The notes below the pieces were generated by a model, which saw only the letters and a list, made by a program, of their open reading frames with translations, ran no database searches and was not told the origin of the DNA. Positions 12,334 through 13,449 of a DNA stretch of 13,449 bases are shown piece after piece. The translations under genes were made by a program, and so were the position numbers. The stretch is taken from the NCBI GenBank assembly GCA_017849335.1, contig JAFIHP010000334.1:1-13449 (forward strand). Reading direction: 5' to 3'. Source of the DNA: Actinomycetales bacterium. GTDB taxonomy: Bacteria; Actinomycetota; Actinomycetes; S36-B12. How positions within the stretch are numbered: position 1 is the first letter of the stretch; every line of letters starts with the position of its first letter.

Positions 12334-12966
12334 ATGCCAGCCGACCGAGCCCCGTCCGTGCTGATCACCGGCATCCACAGCGACCTCGGGTTCGCCGTGT
12401 CGCACGCGTTCCGCCGCGAGGGATGGTTCGTCGTCGGCAGCGACCAGGGCACCACGGCTGGCCGCAACGCGCGCGCCCACGTGTCAGCCGACCTGACCGA
12501 CGAGGACGAATGCCGTCGGGTCGTCAAGCGCACGGCGACGCTGGGCAACGGCATCGACTGCGTCGTGAGCTGTGCGCAGGTCCACCTCGACGGCCCGGTC
12601 GAGGAGACCGGCTCGCGCGCGTGGGACGTGATGATGGACGTGAACGCCAAGAGCGTCTTCCTGCTCGCCACCGCGGCCATGCCGTACCTGGAGCGCACGC
12701 AGGGCACGTTCGTCGTCATCGGACCCGGCGGGGGCGACGACACCGCCGAGCACGCCGTCTTCGAAGCCAGCCGCGGAGCCGTCCGGGCACTGGCCGGCGC
12801 ACTGGCCGACGAGCTCGTCCCCCACCGGATCCGCGTCACGATGATCGACGCCGGCGGCGACACAGAGGGCTCGGCTCTCACGCCGGACGAGGTGGCCGAG
12901 CGCGTGTGGGCGTTCGCCGGCTTCGACGTCGACGGGCACGAGCTGTCGTTCGCGCACGCGCACTGA
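12334..12966 (+). CDS. SDR-fold protein lacking the catalytic triad
   Basis: A 210-residue Rossmann protein, short for a classical SDR (about 250). Fold markers are present: VLITGIHSDLGFAVSHAF (9-26) for the nucleotide loop, ADLTDEDEC (52-60), the beta-4 position as CVVSCAQ (76-82) where NNAG is usual, and DVNAKSVFLL (102-111) with the conserved N104. The catalytic residues are not: the YxxxK motif reads FEASR (F143, R147), and the Ser position lies in VVIGPGGG. It is therefore probably not a normal dehydrogenase; a regulatory, binding or scaffold role is possible. The C-terminal substrate loop is shortened. A strong AAGGAG lies 5 nt before the ATG. It is divergent from the acetolactate decarboxylase and 124 bp upstream of the APC permease. 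Confidence 0.8.
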   Translation: MPADRAPSVLITGIHSDLGFAVSHAFRREGWFVVGSDQGTTAGRNARAHVSADLTDEDECRRVVKRTATLGNGIDCVVSCAQVHLDGPVEETGSRAWDVMMDVNAKSVFLLATAAMPYLERTQGTFVVIGPGGGDDTAEHAVFEASRGAVRALAGALADELVPHRIRVTMIDAGGDTEGSALTPDEVAERVWAFAGFDVDGHELSFAHAH

Positions 12967-12989
12967 CGGGAGTACCGCGGGTCGGCTGA

Positions 12990-13006
12990 GTCGCCGCTGA
13001 GGCGAC
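12990..13006 (+). terminator. Hairpin after the SDR-like gene
   Basis: GTCGCC, loop GCTGA, GGCGAC: a perfect 6-bp stem 23 bp after the stop codon, without a T tract. A weak terminator or mRNA 3'-end element is possible. Confidence 0.35.
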
Positions 13007-13042
13007 GTACGAAAGACCCTCCCGCCGACGAACGCGACGGAG

Positions 13043-13082
13043 TAGCCTCGCGCCGGCTCGGGCCACGGCGACCCGGCCCGAG
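13043..13082 (+). promoter_or_regulatory. Possible promoter and 5' hairpin of the permease gene
   Basis: TAGCCT (13043-13048) fits a TANNNT -10 box and would start transcription near 13055. Immediately after come CTCGGGCC (13057-13064) and GGCCCGAG (13075-13082), perfect 8-bp arms with a 10-nt loop. The 3' arm ends in the GAG of the GAGGGGG Shine-Dalgarno. The hairpin would sit at the very 5' end of the mRNA and could affect translation or stability. No -35 was seen. Confidence 0.4.
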
Positions 13083-13090
13083 GGGGTTCC

Positions 13091-13449
13091 ATGTCGCACA
13101 CCGCCCAAGCGCCCATCGGGTTCCCCGAGGCAGCAGAGGACAAGGGACTCAAGCGCGGGGCGCTGGGGCTGATCTCAAGCATCGTCGTCGGCGTCGCGTC
13201 GACCGCGCCGGCCTACAGCCTCGCCGCCAGCCTGGGCTTCGTCGTGGCGACGACCAACGGCGACGGGATCGTCGGCGTGAAGGCGCCGGCGATCATGCTG
13301 CTGGCCTTCGTGCCGATGTTCTTCATCGCGATCGCCTACCAGCAGCTCAACAAGGCCGAGCCCGACTGCGGGACGACGTTCACCTGGGCGGCACGCGCCT
13401 TCGGTCCGTGGGCCGGCTGGATCGGCGGCTGGGGCATCATCGCCGCCGA
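13091..13449 (+). CDS. APC-family amino acid/polyamine permease, 3' end outside window
   Basis: The first 119 codons of a membrane transporter; the frame is open to the right edge. After a polar N-terminus (MSHTAQAPIGFPEAAEDKGLKRGALG), the first helix, LISSIVVGVASTAPAYSLAASLGFVV, carries the small-residue break of APC transporters. A second helix, APAIMLLAFVPMFFIAIAYQQL, is followed by NKAEPDCGTTFTWAARAFGPWAGWIGGW, a typical APC helix 2-3 junction. It should import an amino acid, polyamine or related amine across the cytoplasmic membrane. A Shine-Dalgarno, GAGGGGG, lies about 4 nt before the ATG. It may supply the substrate of the kinase-lyase pair across the divergent region, but this is inference. 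Substrate specificity cannot be read from this part. Confidence 0.88.
   Translation, partial: MSHTAQAPIGFPEAAEDKGLKRGALGLISSIVVGVASTAPAYSLAASLGFVVATTNGDGIVGVKAPAIMLLAFVPMFFIAIAYQQLNKAEPDCGTTFTWAARAFGPWAGWIGGWGIIAA

Noticed and set aside
11379..12989. 536-codon plus-strand frame antisense to ALDC and overlapping the SDR-like gene
   Set aside because: ALDC and the SDR-like gene show clear families and start signals; the frame is Arg/Gly/His-rich with no motif.
1..13449. CRISPR array, insertion sequence, phage or toxin-antitoxin genes
   Set aside because: No regularly spaced repeats, transposase or integrase motifs, terminal inverted repeats or toxin-antitoxin pairs were found.

Overview
The window comes from a high-GC Gram-positive genome, almost certainly an actinomycete (Actinomycetota; a Micrococcales or Cellulomonas-like host is a guess). 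The base composition is very GC-rich, with G/C at most third codon positions. There are GTG and TTG starts, a cutinase-family secreted esterase, lipoproteins with clear lipoboxes, and several genes where a TANNNT -10 box lies exactly 6 nt before the start codon, as in leaderless transcripts. No phage, insertion sequence, CRISPR array or plasmid function was seen. It reads as ordinary chromosome with one metabolically interesting block on the right.

Left part (1-3450): on the minus strand an OsmC-type peroxiredoxin is followed by two lipoprotein genes, the second cut by the window edge. Then come a plus-strand tRNA-Arg(UCU), a probable 32-residue membrane peptide, a plus-strand sulfotransferase-like gene, and a divergent pair of small unknown membrane proteins.

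Middle part (3450-8450): on the minus strand, transcribed right to left, are a secreted cutinase-family esterase, a YbaK-type aminoacyl-tRNA deacylase that overlaps it by a GTGA start/stop, and the ribosome-assembly GTPase RsgA. Divergent from them is a sulfur/CoA redox pair: a small CoA-binding Rossmann protein, then a CoA-disulfide-reductase-like flavoprotein fused to a C-terminal rhodanese domain. A perfect 16-bp palindrome, ATACCCCCGGGGGTAT, sits between the two and overlaps a TATAGT -10 box. It has the form of a CsoR/CstR-family operator and suggests control by copper or reactive sulfur.

Right part (8445-13449): three minus-strand genes run in the order secreted alpha-acetolactate decarboxylase, sphingosine-1-phosphate-lyase-like PLP enzyme, FGGY carbohydrate kinase. 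Lyase and kinase are 5 nt apart. Divergent from them are a short SDR-fold protein that lacks the catalytic Ser/Tyr/Lys, and an APC-family permease cut by the right edge. The kinase and lyase together suggest an undescribed catabolic route: phosphorylation of an imported amino-polyol or amino-alcohol, then PLP-dependent retro-aldol cleavage. This is the best candidate for new biology in the window. The chemistry is inferred from the families, not shown by the sequence.
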